From assembly GCA_046351595.1 (NCBI GenBank), contig JAXLYE010000013.1, positions 1 through 64,000 on the forward strand: DNA of 64,000 nt, written 5' to 3'. Position 1 is the stretch's first letter; each line of letters opens with the position of its first letter. Below are positions 7,660-17,064 of this stretch, in pieces. The position numbers were made by a program, and so were the translations under genes. This stretch comes from JAXLYE01 sp046351595 (lineage in GTDB: Bacteria > Myxococcota_A > Polyangia > Palsa-1104 > JAEUJZ01). A model generated the notes under the pieces. It had not been told where the DNA came from and searched no databases. It saw only the letters and a program-made list of their open reading frames with translations.

Positions 7660-10134
7660 TCAGGTCGTCCGCCGGGCCGCCTGTGCCGCGCTGGGATCCG
7701 CGGCAGACAGCGGCAGCGCGACGGTGAAGGTGGTGCCCTCGCGCAGCTGGCTGGTGACGCGCACGCTGCCGCGGTGCCGCCGCACGATGCTGTGCACGAT
7801 CGACAGGCCCAGGCCCGAGCCGTCGCTGATGTCCTTGGTGGTGAAGAACGGATCGAAGGCGCGCAGCCGCACCTCATCGGGCATGCCGGTGCCGTTGTCG
7901 GTGACGGCGAGCAGGGCGTATCCGTCGCTGACGCGGGTCTCGACGCGCAGCCGTGGGCGGAAGCGCTCGCCCTCCTGGGCGGCTCGCTGGCGCACCGCGT
8001 ACAGCGCGTTGCTCAGCAGGTTGATGACCACCTGCTGGAGCTTGCCGGCCAGGCCCGGCACCGTCGGCAGCTCGCCGTAGGCACGCTCAATCTCGAGCCG
8101 CTCCTTGATTGGGTCCTGCACGAGCTGCCACGCCTCCTCGATGACCCGGTGCAGCTCGACGGGCTCGCTCGCCTCGGACGCGCTATCCGCCTCGACGCTG
8201 TCGGTCTGCCCGTCGCTGTACTCGCGCAGCGCGCGCACGATCTCATGCGTGCGCCGCGCCGCCCGCTCGAGCACGGCCAGCATCTCGACCGCCTCGGCGA
8301 GCAGCGGCTGCACCGCCTCGGAAGACGCGGCTGCCGTCGCGGCTGCCGTCGCGCCCAGCGCCACCTCGAGCTCGTCGAGCAGCTCGCCGAGCGGCCGCGC
8401 CGTATTGATCACCGCGTTCACCGGGTTGTTGATCTCGTGCGCGATGCCGGCGATGAGGCGCCCGATCGAGGCCAGCTGCTCGGCGCGCAGGAGCTCGGCC
8501 TGGGTGCTGGCCAGCTGTGCCAGCGCCGCCTCCAGCTCGGCGGTCCGCTGCCGCAGCTCCGCGGTGCGCACTGCCACCTCGCTCTCGAGCGTGGCCTGCG
8601 CCTGCGCGGACGCGCTCAGCCGCTCGCGCACCGACTGCCGCAGCTTCTCCAACGCGCTCTGCAGCGGCAGCTCGAGCGTCGCGGCGACGGCCAGCGCGGC
8701 GTCGCGGTCCGGCGGCGGCTCAGGCAAGAGCTCGCCGCGCGCCAGCGCCACGGTCTGCGCGCGCAGCGCGGTCAGCGGACGAACCAGGCGGCTGACGATC
8801 CAGGCGACGCCCGCCAGCCCGCTCGCCGCCAGCGCCGCCAGCGCCAGCATCGGCAGCGCCAGGCCGACGCCGAGCAGCGAAACCATCAGCGCGACGGCCG
8901 CACCGCTCGCCCAGCGCAGCGACGGCAGCGGCCCGGCCGGCGGCGGCGGCTCGTCCCCCAGCATCGGCGAGCTGATCGAGACGGCCAAAAGCTGCCACAG
9001 CGGCTGCAGGATCACCGTCTGCCACGCCAGCGAGTACAGCGCCCCGGCCAGCACCGGCAGCGCGCCCAGCGCCAAGAGGCGCGCGATCTCGTCGGTGGGC
9101 CGCCCGAGCCGCAGCGCCCCGCCGCCGAGCGCCCCCAGGAGCGGCAGCAGCCCGACCACGAGCTGCGCCGCCGCGAGCTCGAACGGCAGCCGCGTCAGCG
9201 CCCCGTACAGCGCCCGCGCCCCGTCGGAGCGCTGGCGACCGCGGCCCGTCCCCGGCCGGATCTCGAGCAGGGTGGCGACGCGCGCCTCGATGCTGGCGGT
9301 GCGCGCCTGCAGCCACGCCAGCCAGGCCAGGAGCCCGATGAGCAGCAGCGGTGGCAGCACCCCCCCCGGGCCCCACACGGCGGTGAGCGGCACGCGGAAC
9401 AGCACCGCAGCGACGGCGAGCGCACCGACCCCGCCGAGGCCGAGCGTGATCAGGCAGACCTGCGAGAGGCGGCCGGGGTAGGTGTCGAGCTGGCGGCGCA
9501 GCTCCGCGCCATCGCCGAGCGCCGCGGACGGGGCGCTCTGCAGCAGCGTGTCGAGCCAGCGCTGCGCCAGCCGCTCGTGCGGCAGCGAGCACAGCGCCGA
9601 GAGGTGCGGGCCCAGCACCGCGCTGCCCCAGAACAGGAACAGCGCCGCCCGGGCGTCGAGCCCGAGGCCCCACCAGCCGAGCAGCGCCGACAGCGCCGCG
9701 GTCGCGGTGCCGAGCGCCGCGCGCCCCCACAGCGAGATCACGCCGAGCTGGGTCGCGGCGCGGTAGCCGGCCCGCAGGCCCGCGCGCACCGCCGCGCTGC
9801 GATTCGGTGACGTCGAGGCCGCGGCGCGGCGCAGCTCGGTCGCGGCGTAGATCGGCGCCCGCACGCGGCGCAGCAGCACGACCCACAGCACCGACGCCAG
9901 CACCGACAGCCCCGCGGCCAGCGCCCCGAGCGAGCCGAGGCGGCTGCCTGCGGGCTGCAGCTGCCGCGCCCCCCCGACGAGCACGACCAGCTCGACCGCC
10001 GCGAACACGGCGTCCAGCGCCCACAGCCGCGCCCAGGCGCCGGCGCCGGCGGGGCCTGCGGCGCGTCGCTCGGCCCGCGCCCGGTCCGCGCCTCGGTTCG
10101 GCGGCGGAGCGCTGCGGGCGCTGCCTGAGCTCAC
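7660..10134 (-). CDS. Membrane-bound sensor histidine kinase
   Basis: 824 residues. The GTG at 10132-10134 overlaps the plsY stop codon (GTGA), which fixes the start. Residues about 45-500 contain many hydrophobic helices, then a HAMP-like linker (RLVRPLTALRAQT), a coiled coil, the dimerisation helix with the phospho-acceptor His in AGIAHEINNP (about residue 566) and a HATPase domain with N box VVINLLSNALYAV, G1 DNGTGMP, F box DPFFTTK and GSGLGLSIV. It autophosphorylates in response to an unknown membrane or envelope signal. No response regulator is adjacent, so it is an orphan kinase, as is common in myxobacteria. Confidence 0.9.
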   Translation of the reverse strand: MSSGSARSAPPPNRGADRARAERRAAGPAGAGAWARLWALDAVFAAVELVVLVGGARQLQPAGSRLGSLGALAAGLSVLASVLWVVLLRRVRAPIYAATELRRAAASTSPNRSAAVRAGLRAGYRAATQLGVISLWGRAALGTATAALSALLGWWGLGLDARAALFLFWGSAVLGPHLSALCSLPHERLAQRWLDTLLQSAPSAALGDGAELRRQLDTYPGRLSQVCLITLGLGGVGALAVAAVLFRVPLTAVWGPGGVLPPLLLIGLLAWLAWLQARTASIEARVATLLEIRPGTGRGRQRSDGARALYGALTRLPFELAAAQLVVGLLPLLGALGGGALRLGRPTDEIARLLALGALPVLAGALYSLAWQTVILQPLWQLLAVSISSPMLGDEPPPPAGPLPSLRWASGAAVALMVSLLGVGLALPMLALAALAASGLAGVAWIVSRLVRPLTALRAQTVALARGELLPEPPPDRDAALAVAATLELPLQSALEKLRQSVRERLSASAQAQATLESEVAVRTAELRQRTAELEAALAQLASTQAELLRAEQLASIGRLIAGIAHEINNPVNAVINTARPLGELLDELEVALGATAAATAAASSEAVQPLLAEAVEMLAVLERAARRTHEIVRALREYSDGQTDSVEADSASEASEPVELHRVIEEAWQLVQDPIKERLEIERAYGELPTVPGLAGKLQQVVINLLSNALYAVRQRAAQEGERFRPRLRVETRVSDGYALLAVTDNGTGMPDEVRLRAFDPFFTTKDISDGSGLGLSIVHSIVRRHRGSVRVTSQLREGTTFTVALPLSAADPSAAQAARRTT

Positions 10135-10736
10135 ACGCGCTGCTCCTGCCGACGCCACAGCCGGGCGATGTTGCCGCGGTGCTTGAGCAGGATCATCACC
10201 AGGAACGCCGCCGCCAGCACGAAGCACGCGCGCGAGGCCGAGAACACCCGCAGCCAGATCGGGAAGCTGAGCACCGCGCAGATCGAGCCGACGGACGAGA
10301 TGCGGGTGACGCCGACGAGCAGCGCATAGGTCAGAAGGCCCAGCAGCGCCGGCAGCGGCGCCAGCGCCACGAACGAGCCGAACGCCGTGGCCACGCCCTT
10401 GCCGCCGCGGAAGCCGGCGAACACCGGGAACAGGTGGCCCAAAAACGCCGCCAGCGCGACGCCGACCTCGATCCACTCGCGGCGCGGATCATCGCGGAAG
10501 AAGTGCCGCGCGGCGAGGATCGGCACCGCCGCCTTGGCCGCGTCGAGCCCCAGCACCAGGACGCCCCAGCCCTTGCCGAGCGCGCGCGCCGCGTTCGTCG
10601 CGCCGATGTTGCCGGAGCCGACGCTGCGCAGATCGATGTTGCGCAGGCGCGCGACGAGCAGGCCGAACGGGATCGAGCCGAGCAGGTAGCCGCACAGGAC
10701 CGCGACGACCACCGCGACGACAGGCGCTGAAGGCAT
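10131..10736 (-). CDS. plsY: Glycerol-3-phosphate acyltransferase PlsY
   Basis: 201 residues, the normal PlsY length. It has several membrane helices and the conserved loops GSIPFG, SGNIGATNAARALG and GHLFPVFAGFRGGKGVATAFG. PlsY transfers an acyl group from acyl-phosphate to glycerol-3-phosphate, the first step of phospholipid synthesis, at the cytoplasmic membrane. Its stop codon overlaps the start of the histidine kinase, so the two are probably translated together. Confidence 0.97.
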   Translation of the reverse strand: MPSAPVVAVVVAVLCGYLLGSIPFGLLVARLRNIDLRSVGSGNIGATNAARALGKGWGVLVLGLDAAKAAVPILAARHFFRDDPRREWIEVGVALAAFLGHLFPVFAGFRGGKGVATAFGSFVALAPLPALLGLLTYALLVGVTRISSVGSICAVLSFPIWLRVFSASRACFVLAAAFLVMILLKHRGNIARLWRRQEQRV

Positions 10737-10787
10737 GGCGACCTCGAAGCGCGCCGCGAGCCGCGAGCCGCGGCCCGGGCGCAGCGC

Positions 10788-11105
10788 CTAAGGCTTCTTC
10801 ACGCGGAAGATGCTGGCGATGGCGTTGAAGACGTTGGGCTGATCGTGCCCGACGAGGGCCTCGAACTCGCCCTGGTCAAAGAACATGCCGCCGCAGGTGA
10901 AGCACTTGTCGATGGTGACGCCCTTGAACTGCTGCTCCTGCAGGTCCATGCCGCACTTGGGGCACTTCATGAAGTGCAGCACCTTGAGGCGCTCGCGCTC
11001 CTGACCCTCGAGGCGCTTGGCCACCTCCAGCGCTTCCCGCTGGCGCTTGGCCGCCTCCTCGCGCGCGAAGTACTCCTCTTCTGCATCCGATGGCTTGTTG
11101 AGCAT
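10788..11105 (-). CDS. TFIIB-type zinc-ribbon protein
   Basis: 105 residues. An N-terminal charged helix (about residues 5-42) is followed by a zinc ribbon, MKCPKCGMDL and DKCFTCGGMFFDQGE, the pattern of the small bacterial zf-TFIIB family. The function of this family is unknown; it is soluble and probably binds zinc. It lies 51 bp downstream of the plsY start on the same strand. Confidence 0.85.
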   Translation of the reverse strand: MLNKPSDAEEEYFAREEAAKRQREALEVAKRLEGQERERLKVLHFMKCPKCGMDLQEQQFKGVTIDKCFTCGGMFFDQGEFEALVGHDQPNVFNAIASIFRVKKP

Positions 11106-11421
11106 CTACTTGTCTCCCTGTCCCGCGTTCCGCAGGACCTGAAAGCGTTTTATCACAGCAGCGGCTCGCTCGGTCGCTCCAGCGGCTACAGCAGGACCGC
11201 GTGCGCGTCCCGGTGCGAGCGTCGCGGGCGGTGCCGCGGGCCTCACCGCCTGCCCGGTGCCCAGGCAGGCCACGCTGCGCCCGGCGGCGTGCGCTTCGAC
11301 GGCAACCCGCGCGCAGCTCAGCCGGTTTGCCGGCCGACAATGTGCGCTTTGGCTCTACATCCACATCGCGAAGTCATGTATATGATGCCGCTCTCATCCA
11401 GCCCATTTAAGGAGTGACCCG
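11106..11421. other. Intergenic region between divergent genes
   Basis: 316 bp without a convincing gene. It must hold the promoters of the zinc-ribbon gene and of the lipoprotein at 11422. An AAGGAG ribosome site at about 11409-11414 precedes the latter. I see no clear operator or RNA structure. Confidence 0.5.
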
Positions 11422-13452
11422 ATGAAACGCCCGTATTCGATCTTCATGTACAGGGCCCTGGGCTTGTGCCTGGCCTTGTCCGTCGGCAGCCTCGCCGGCT
11501 GCTCGGAAGGCGGCAAGGACAACCCGAATAACAACAACAACAACAACATGAACATGACCGGCGACACCGACATGGCCGGCGCGGCCAATGTCGACATGGC
11601 CGGCAGCATGAGCGGCGGCGACGGCGGCTCCATGAGCACGCCGGACATGACCGTGCTCATGGGCATCCCCTGCATCCCCGGCACCTACCGCTGCGGCGCC
11701 GGCCTCTCCGTCGAGATCTGCAACAGCAGCGGCACCGCGTGGCTGTACTCCTCGACGTGCGCCGTCTCCTGTATGGCCGGCCTGTGCACCGGCGCCTGCG
11801 AGCCCGGCACCAAGCGCTGCAACGGCAAGAACGTCGAGTCCTGCAACCCCGCCGGCAGCGCCTGGACCGTCAGCGAGAGCTGCTCGACCTTCTGCGACAG
11901 CGCCCGCTGCGCCGCGCCGACCCTGGACGTCTCCAGCAACAAGATGCTCGACGGCGATCAGCTCGTCGACGGCGACATCATCATCCGCACCGGCGCCACC
12001 CTGACCTCGCCGGCCGGCGACCTGACGCTGCGCACCCGCGGCGCCATCCTCGTCGAGATGGGCGCCTCCATCGTCGTCAACCCGACCGGCGACTCGCCCG
12101 ACGGCCACGGCGGCGACGGCTACTCCTACTCGTACTACTCCGGCGGCGGCGGCGGCTACGGCAGCAACGGCTCCAACGGCTACGCCGGCGGCGGCGGCGG
12201 GACCTGGGGCTCCCTCACCGACATCTCGATCGCCCCCGGCAGCTCCGGCGGCAAGAACGGCGGCGGCAACCTCGGCGGCAAGGGCGGCGGCGTGCTGCGC
12301 CTGATCGCCGGCAAGAGCATCACCATCGCCGGCCAGGTCACGGCCAACGGCGCCGGCGGCACCTCGGGCGGCGGCGGCGGCGGCGGCGGCTCCGGCGGCG
12401 GCATCCTGGTCGCGACCCCCGACAAGATCGTCGTCAGCGGCTCGATCACCGCGGCCGGCGGCTCCGGCGGCATGGGCAGCACCTCGAGCTACAAGGGCGG
12501 CGACGGCGGCTCGGGCCGCGTCAAGCTCCTGAACAACGGCATGCGCATGGTCACCGGCTCGATCAACGCGGTGAAGACCGAGGGCCTGCTGCCGCCGCTC
12601 ACGATCTCGTCGAGCAGCCACCCGAACCAGGATCTCTACTACAACGACGACTTCCCGGCGTTCCAGGCGGCGTGGACCCAGGCCTTCGCCGGCCTGCAGG
12701 GCTACTACTTCGCGATCAACAACACCTCGTCGCGCCCGCCCAACCCGGGCAACGGCGGCAAGGCGGTGGCGGCCGAGACCATCATGATCCCGGCCAGCGA
12801 CGTCCGCACCGGTGACAACTGGTTCCACATCGTGCCCATCGACGCGATGAGCAACGTCGGCACCGTCGAGAACACCTTCCGCGTCCGCATCAACAGCTCG
12901 CCGCCCAGCCTCTCGTCGAGCAGCCACCCGACGAGCAGCACCTGGTACAGCGTGCAGGACGTGTTCTTCAACTGGACGTTCCCGTACGACGACAAGAACT
13001 TCAAGGGCATCTACTACGTGCTCGATCGCTACGGCGAGACCATCCCGAACTCGATGGGCACGTTCATCCCCGTCACGCAGAAGCAGCTTCTGCGCATGGG
13101 CCTGGCCAACGGCATCTGGGTGCTGCACATGGTGCCCGTCGATCAGCGCGGCTACCTGACCAAGACCGCGTCGCACTTCCGCGTGCAGATCGGTCCGGAC
13201 CCGGGCCGCGGCACGCTGCTCGGCCAGGTCGTCGACTCGATGGGCAAGCCGGTGGCGAACGCCAAGGTGACCGTCAACCGCGGCCTGTACAGCACCACCA
13301 CGAACTCGATGGGCAGCTACAACTTCATGACCACGGTCCCGGCCGGAGCGTGGGAGATCAAGGGCTCGAGCTCCGACGGCCTGCTCAACGACGTGAAGAT
13401 GGACACCGTCACCAAGGACGGGACGACCACGGTCAACCTGACGCTGAAGTAG
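11422..13452 (+). CDS. Large Gly-rich outer-surface lipoprotein with carboxypeptidase-regulatory-like domain
   Basis: 676 residues. The signal peptide ends in lipobox GSLAGC, followed by an Asn-rich linker. Next come two Cys-rich segments (about residues 80-165, patterns such as GTYRCGAG and GTKRCNGK) seen in myxobacterial surface lipoproteins. A central Gly-rich region (about 215-370) has the look of a right-handed beta-helix or adhesin-like stalk. Two similar beta-sandwich-like modules each contain SSSSHP (near 395 and 500). The C-terminal 80 residues (GQVVDSMGKPVANAKVTV) match carboxypeptidase-regulatory/Ig-like domains. It probably sits on the cell surface; its ligand is unknown. Confidence 0.8.
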   Translation: MKRPYSIFMYRALGLCLALSVGSLAGCSEGGKDNPNNNNNNNMNMTGDTDMAGAANVDMAGSMSGGDGGSMSTPDMTVLMGIPCIPGTYRCGAGLSVEICNSSGTAWLYSSTCAVSCMAGLCTGACEPGTKRCNGKNVESCNPAGSAWTVSESCSTFCDSARCAAPTLDVSSNKMLDGDQLVDGDIIIRTGATLTSPAGDLTLRTRGAILVEMGASIVVNPTGDSPDGHGGDGYSYSYYSGGGGGYGSNGSNGYAGGGGGTWGSLTDISIAPGSSGGKNGGGNLGGKGGGVLRLIAGKSITIAGQVTANGAGGTSGGGGGGGGSGGGILVATPDKIVVSGSITAAGGSGGMGSTSSYKGGDGGSGRVKLLNNGMRMVTGSINAVKTEGLLPPLTISSSSHPNQDLYYNDDFPAFQAAWTQAFAGLQGYYFAINNTSSRPPNPGNGGKAVAAETIMIPASDVRTGDNWFHIVPIDAMSNVGTVENTFRVRINSSPPSLSSSSHPTSSTWYSVQDVFFNWTFPYDDKNFKGIYYVLDRYGETIPNSMGTFIPVTQKQLLRMGLANGIWVLHMVPVDQRGYLTKTASHFRVQIGPDPGRGTLLGQVVDSMGKPVANAKVTVNRGLYSTTTNSMGSYNFMTTVPAGAWEIKGSSSDGLLNDVKMDTVTKDGTTTVNLTLK

Positions 13453-13497
13453 CCACCTGCCCGCTCCGCGGCACGCGCGCGTTCGTATACTCCGCGC

Positions 13498-14982
13498 GTG
13501 TCGCGGCTGTCCCTCCTCAGCAAGCTCCTCCTCGCCATCCTGCTCCCGACCCTGCTGACGTTCGCGGGGTTCGGGCTGCTCGGACACTTCGCGGCCGCGC
13601 GCGCCCTCGAGGCCGAGCTCGGGCGGCGCCTGTCCAGCCTCGCGGCCGTCGTCGCGGGCCAGGTCTCCGAAGACAGCGTGCAGCTGCTCGCGTCCGGCGA
13701 TGAGGACAGCCGCACCTACCGCAACCTGCGCCGCCGCCTCGACGAGGTGCGGGCCGGGGCCGGTGTCGCCCGCGTCTACCTGTTCGCCGCCGACCGCACC
13801 GTCCGCGTCGACACCGACGGCAGCCCGATCGGCGCGCGGCTGTACACGCTCGACTCGGCGAGCGCCGAGCTGCGCCAGGTCTTCCGTGAGGCGGATCCGC
13901 GCGCGGCTGCGTCGCTCTTGTTCCGCGGACGCGACGGCAGCCTGTACAAGTCGGGCTACGCGCCGGTGCGCTCGAGCCTCGGCGCGCCGCGGTTCGCCGT
14001 CGGGGTCGATGGCAGCGCCGCGCTGTACCAGGATCTGATCGGATTGCGGCGCACGCTGTTCATCGTCGGCGGCTCGGGCGCGGCGGCGATGGTGCTCTTG
14101 GCGCTCCTGCTCGGCCGGCGCATCACCGGCCCGCTGATCCGCCTGACCGCGAGCGCGCGCACCGTCGGCAGCGGCGTGCTCGATCAGCCCATCGCCGCGG
14201 AGCTCGCGCAGGGACGCGACGAGGTCGCGGTGCTGGCCCAGGGCCTGGAGTCGATGCGCCAGGATCTGCGCGCCCGCGACGAGCGCATGCAGATGATGCT
14301 GGCCGGCATCGCGCACGAGGTGCGAAACCCGCTCGGCGGCATGGAGCTGTTCGCGGGCCTCTTGCGCGAGGAGCTCGAGGCTGTACACCGCGGCGAGGCG
14401 GAGCTCGACGGCGAGGCCGCGATCTCGCACACCGGCCGCATCCTCAAGGAGCTGCGCCACCTGCAGGCCGTCGTCGCCGACTTCCTGGAGTACGCGCGCC
14501 GCCCGCGCCTCGCGCTCCTGCCGACCGCGCTCCCGGAGCTGCTGCACGAGGTCGCGGACAGCGCCCGCGCCAAGGCGCCGCCGCACGTCGAGGTGCAGGT
14601 CGATCTGCCCGCGGACGGCCCGCCGCTGTGCGCGCTCGCCGACGGCAACCAGCTGCGCCGGGCGCTGCTCAACCTGGCGCACAACGCGGTGCAGGCCTGC
14701 GCCCAGCGCCAGCCGTCCGAGGCCGCGCCGGGGCGCGTCTTGCTCTGTGCGCAGGCCGCGCCGCCCGGGCGCATTATGCTGCGCATCCGCGACAACGGCA
14801 CCGGCATTCCCGCCGACGTGCTGCCCAAGATCTGGACGCCGTTTTTCACCACGCGCGCGCAGGGCACGGGCCTGGGGCTGTCGTTCGTGCACGAGATCAT
14901 CACCGACCACGGCGGCCGCATCGACGTCACGACCGGCGCGGGCGGCACGACGTTCACGATCGATCTGGCGCAGGCCGCCTGA
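13498..14982 (+). CDS. Sensor histidine kinase with extracytoplasmic sensor and HAMP domain
   Basis: 494 residues starting at GTG. A first membrane helix (about 7-30), a periplasmic sensor of about 160 residues, a second helix (about 185-205), HAMP (RRITGPLIRLTASA), the phospho-acceptor His273 in LAGIAHEVRNP, and a HATPase domain with DNGTGIPADV and GTGLGLSFV. No response regulator is next to it. A TATACT hexamer lies at about 13485-13490, only 8 bp from the start codon, and there is no ribosome site in that gap, so the transcript may be leaderless. Confidence 0.92.
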   Translation: MSRLSLLSKLLLAILLPTLLTFAGFGLLGHFAAARALEAELGRRLSSLAAVVAGQVSEDSVQLLASGDEDSRTYRNLRRRLDEVRAGAGVARVYLFAADRTVRVDTDGSPIGARLYTLDSASAELRQVFREADPRAAASLLFRGRDGSLYKSGYAPVRSSLGAPRFAVGVDGSAALYQDLIGLRRTLFIVGGSGAAAMVLLALLLGRRITGPLIRLTASARTVGSGVLDQPIAAELAQGRDEVAVLAQGLESMRQDLRARDERMQMMLAGIAHEVRNPLGGMELFAGLLREELEAVHRGEAELDGEAAISHTGRILKELRHLQAVVADFLEYARRPRLALLPTALPELLHEVADSARAKAPPHVEVQVDLPADGPPLCALADGNQLRRALLNLAHNAVQACAQRQPSEAAPGRVLLCAQAAPPGRIMLRIRDNGTGIPADVLPKIWTPFFTTRAQGTGLGLSFVHEIITDHGGRIDVTTGAGGTTFTIDLAQAA

Positions 14983-15039
14983 GCGGCCCGGCCCGGAGCT
15001 TCTCGTCGAGGAGGAGGCGAAGGAGAGTCGCCGGCCGGT

Positions 15040-16806
15040 TCAGCCGACGATGTTATTGCACTGGAAGGCCGCGGACAGGCCGCTCAGCACCGGCGAGACG
15101 TTGGCGTCGACGGTCGACATGTTGACCTCGACCTGCAGGTAGTTCTGCTTGGTGCCGGCGGGCAGCATGATCGCCTGCGGCGAGGTCGCGCTGGCCGTGG
15201 TCCACGGCGCCGCGGCGAGGTCGGCGATGCTGACGGCCGCGCGGTAGCGGATCGAGAACTTGGTGCCCGGCGGCGAGCTCGCCTGGTACGTCAGCGTCGT
15301 CCACTTGGTGCCCTCGCCGCAGCCGGTGAAGATGTGGCGGAAGGTGCCGTTGCGCGACGCGTTGCGCAGCTGGTATCCGGTCATGTCCGAGTACGTGTAC
15401 GTCGCGGCGCCCGGGTTCATCATCGTGAGCTTGTTGGCGCTGGCCGGCTCGATCTTGAAGGCACCGCCCGTGTACGAGACGCCCCAGACGTTGTTGTCGA
15501 AGTCGATGGCGGCGCCGGCGACGGTGCCTGCTCCCGGCAGCGCCACGATCTCCTTCTTGACCATGGTGGTCATGCCGCCGGCGGCCGGCGGGTTGGCGCT
15601 GACGTCGACGTGCAGCATGTTCGACGAGTCGTGGCCCGCGGCCCACAGCTGGTTGTTCTGATCCACGGCCACGCCGCGCAGCGCCGGCACACCGGTGGCG
15701 GTCAGCGTCTCCCAGCTCTCGGTCGTCGGGTTGAAGCGGCACAGCGCGCTGCCCGAGACCGGAGCGATGTAGATCAGGCCGCGCGCGTCGGCGGTGATGC
15801 CGTAGTTGTCGCACGGCGAGAGCTTGCCGTCATTGTTGGCGCCGTAGACGCGCACCGCGTCGTTGCTCTTGGTCGCGATCTTGGCGAGGTAGTTGGCGGT
15901 GCCGCGGCCCGCGACCCAGACGTTGCTCTGCTTGTCGATCACCAGGCCGTACGGCTCGGCCGGCGCGACAGAGATGCGCTTGACGACGGCGCCGGTCTTG
16001 GCGTCGAGCCGCACGACTTCCTTGGTGTCGTACAGGCCGATGTAGACGTAGCGCGAGAGCTGGCCATCGGGCCCGATCTCGCCGTCGAAGCCGGCGGCGC
16101 GCGGCCGCGTCCCGGGGTCGGTGTTGCGCGGCGTGCCGTCGGGGTTGGTGTTCAGCGGCGTCAGCCACAGCACGCACTCGTCGGGGCTGTCCTTCTGGTT
16201 GGCGGGCCACTGGAACGCCGCCGGCAGCGCGCCCTCGCCCTCGAAGGTGTCGATCTTGCCGTTGCCGTTGCGATCGATGCAGCCCGACTTGTCGCCGGCG
16301 ATCATCACCGCCGAGGCGCGCGAGGCCTGCGAGCCGTAGCTGTTCCAGGCGCGGTTGGCGACGACCACGTCGCCGTTGAGGCTGACCGTGGTGCGCGACG
16401 GATCCGCGGCGGCGCCCGGCGCGGTGTTGTAGCGCGCCACCTGCTTCATGGTGCGCACGTCGACCTTGGCGATCGAGCCGTTGCCCGTCGTCGAGACCCA
16501 GATGAACGACGAGGACGAGCCGATCGAGCCCATGGGGTCGAGGATGATGTTGCCGTTCGGGTCGGTCTTCACGCCCGAGGAGCCGTTGGCGTTGGGATCG
16601 AACGGCGTGCCGCCGCCGCCGCTGCCGCCGCTGCCCGGTCCGACGCCGACGACGGTGTCCGGCTTCTGGTTGGGGTCCGTCGGGTTGCTCGGATCGCAGA
16701 CCTGCCCGGCCGGGCAGTTCGGGTCGATGCCGCTGTTGATATCTGTACCGCACGACAGGCTGACGCCTGCCAATAGACCAAGCGTATAAAATGCGCTCTT
16801 ACGCAT
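15040..16806 (-). CDS. Beta-propeller (NHL/SMP30-like) lipoprotein
   Basis: 588 residues. A short signal peptide ends in SLSC, followed by a Gly/Pro/Asn-rich linker. The body has repeated blade motifs such as GSIAKVDVRTMK, KEVVRLDAKTG, NVWVAGRGTANYLAKI and QLWAAGHD, typical of NHL or Vgb/SMP30-like propellers. An AGGAGG ribosome site lies 10 bp before the ATG. It is probably a periplasmic or surface binding protein; no catalytic function can be assigned. Confidence 0.8.
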   Translation of the reverse strand: MRKSAFYTLGLLAGVSLSCGTDINSGIDPNCPAGQVCDPSNPTDPNQKPDTVVGVGPGSGGSGGGGTPFDPNANGSSGVKTDPNGNIILDPMGSIGSSSSFIWVSTTGNGSIAKVDVRTMKQVARYNTAPGAAADPSRTTVSLNGDVVVANRAWNSYGSQASRASAVMIAGDKSGCIDRNGNGKIDTFEGEGALPAAFQWPANQKDSPDECVLWLTPLNTNPDGTPRNTDPGTRPRAAGFDGEIGPDGQLSRYVYIGLYDTKEVVRLDAKTGAVVKRISVAPAEPYGLVIDKQSNVWVAGRGTANYLAKIATKSNDAVRVYGANNDGKLSPCDNYGITADARGLIYIAPVSGSALCRFNPTTESWETLTATGVPALRGVAVDQNNQLWAAGHDSSNMLHVDVSANPPAAGGMTTMVKKEIVALPGAGTVAGAAIDFDNNVWGVSYTGGAFKIEPASANKLTMMNPGAATYTYSDMTGYQLRNASRNGTFRHIFTGCGEGTKWTTLTYQASSPPGTKFSIRYRAAVSIADLAAAPWTTASATSPQAIMLPAGTKQNYLQVEVNMSTVDANVSPVLSGLSAAFQCNNIVG

Positions 16807-17064
16807 GACCGATCCCCTCCTGGTGGGTCTGGTAGGCCATTACATCATAAGCACGGCCAGGGGATCAGGTGTTTGCCGGATGCGTAAATTCTTATGGGTG
16901 GCCCCTGTCACACGGGCGCACGGGCCAGGCGTAACCGCTCCGCGCCATCACCCGACGGAAACAGTGACGCATTGCATGACGACATGCAGGATGATGGCGC
17001 ATATGTGGTACCCATCCGCTCAACGGACAGGCCACTGATTCAAGAAGATACGGCGGTTGGATTG

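Noticed and set aside
10134..10476. In-frame N-terminal extension of the histidine kinase to 10476
   Set aside because: The extension runs inside plsY in another frame and has unnatural composition; the GTG overlapping the plsY stop is the sensible start.
12120..12480. GGC-rich repeats as a possible regulatory array
   Set aside because: They are the coding repeats of the Gly-rich part of the lipoprotein.
11407..14910. Minus-strand open frame of 1,167 codons across the lipoprotein and kinase genes
   Set aside because: Shadow frame with no domain; both plus-strand genes are well supported.
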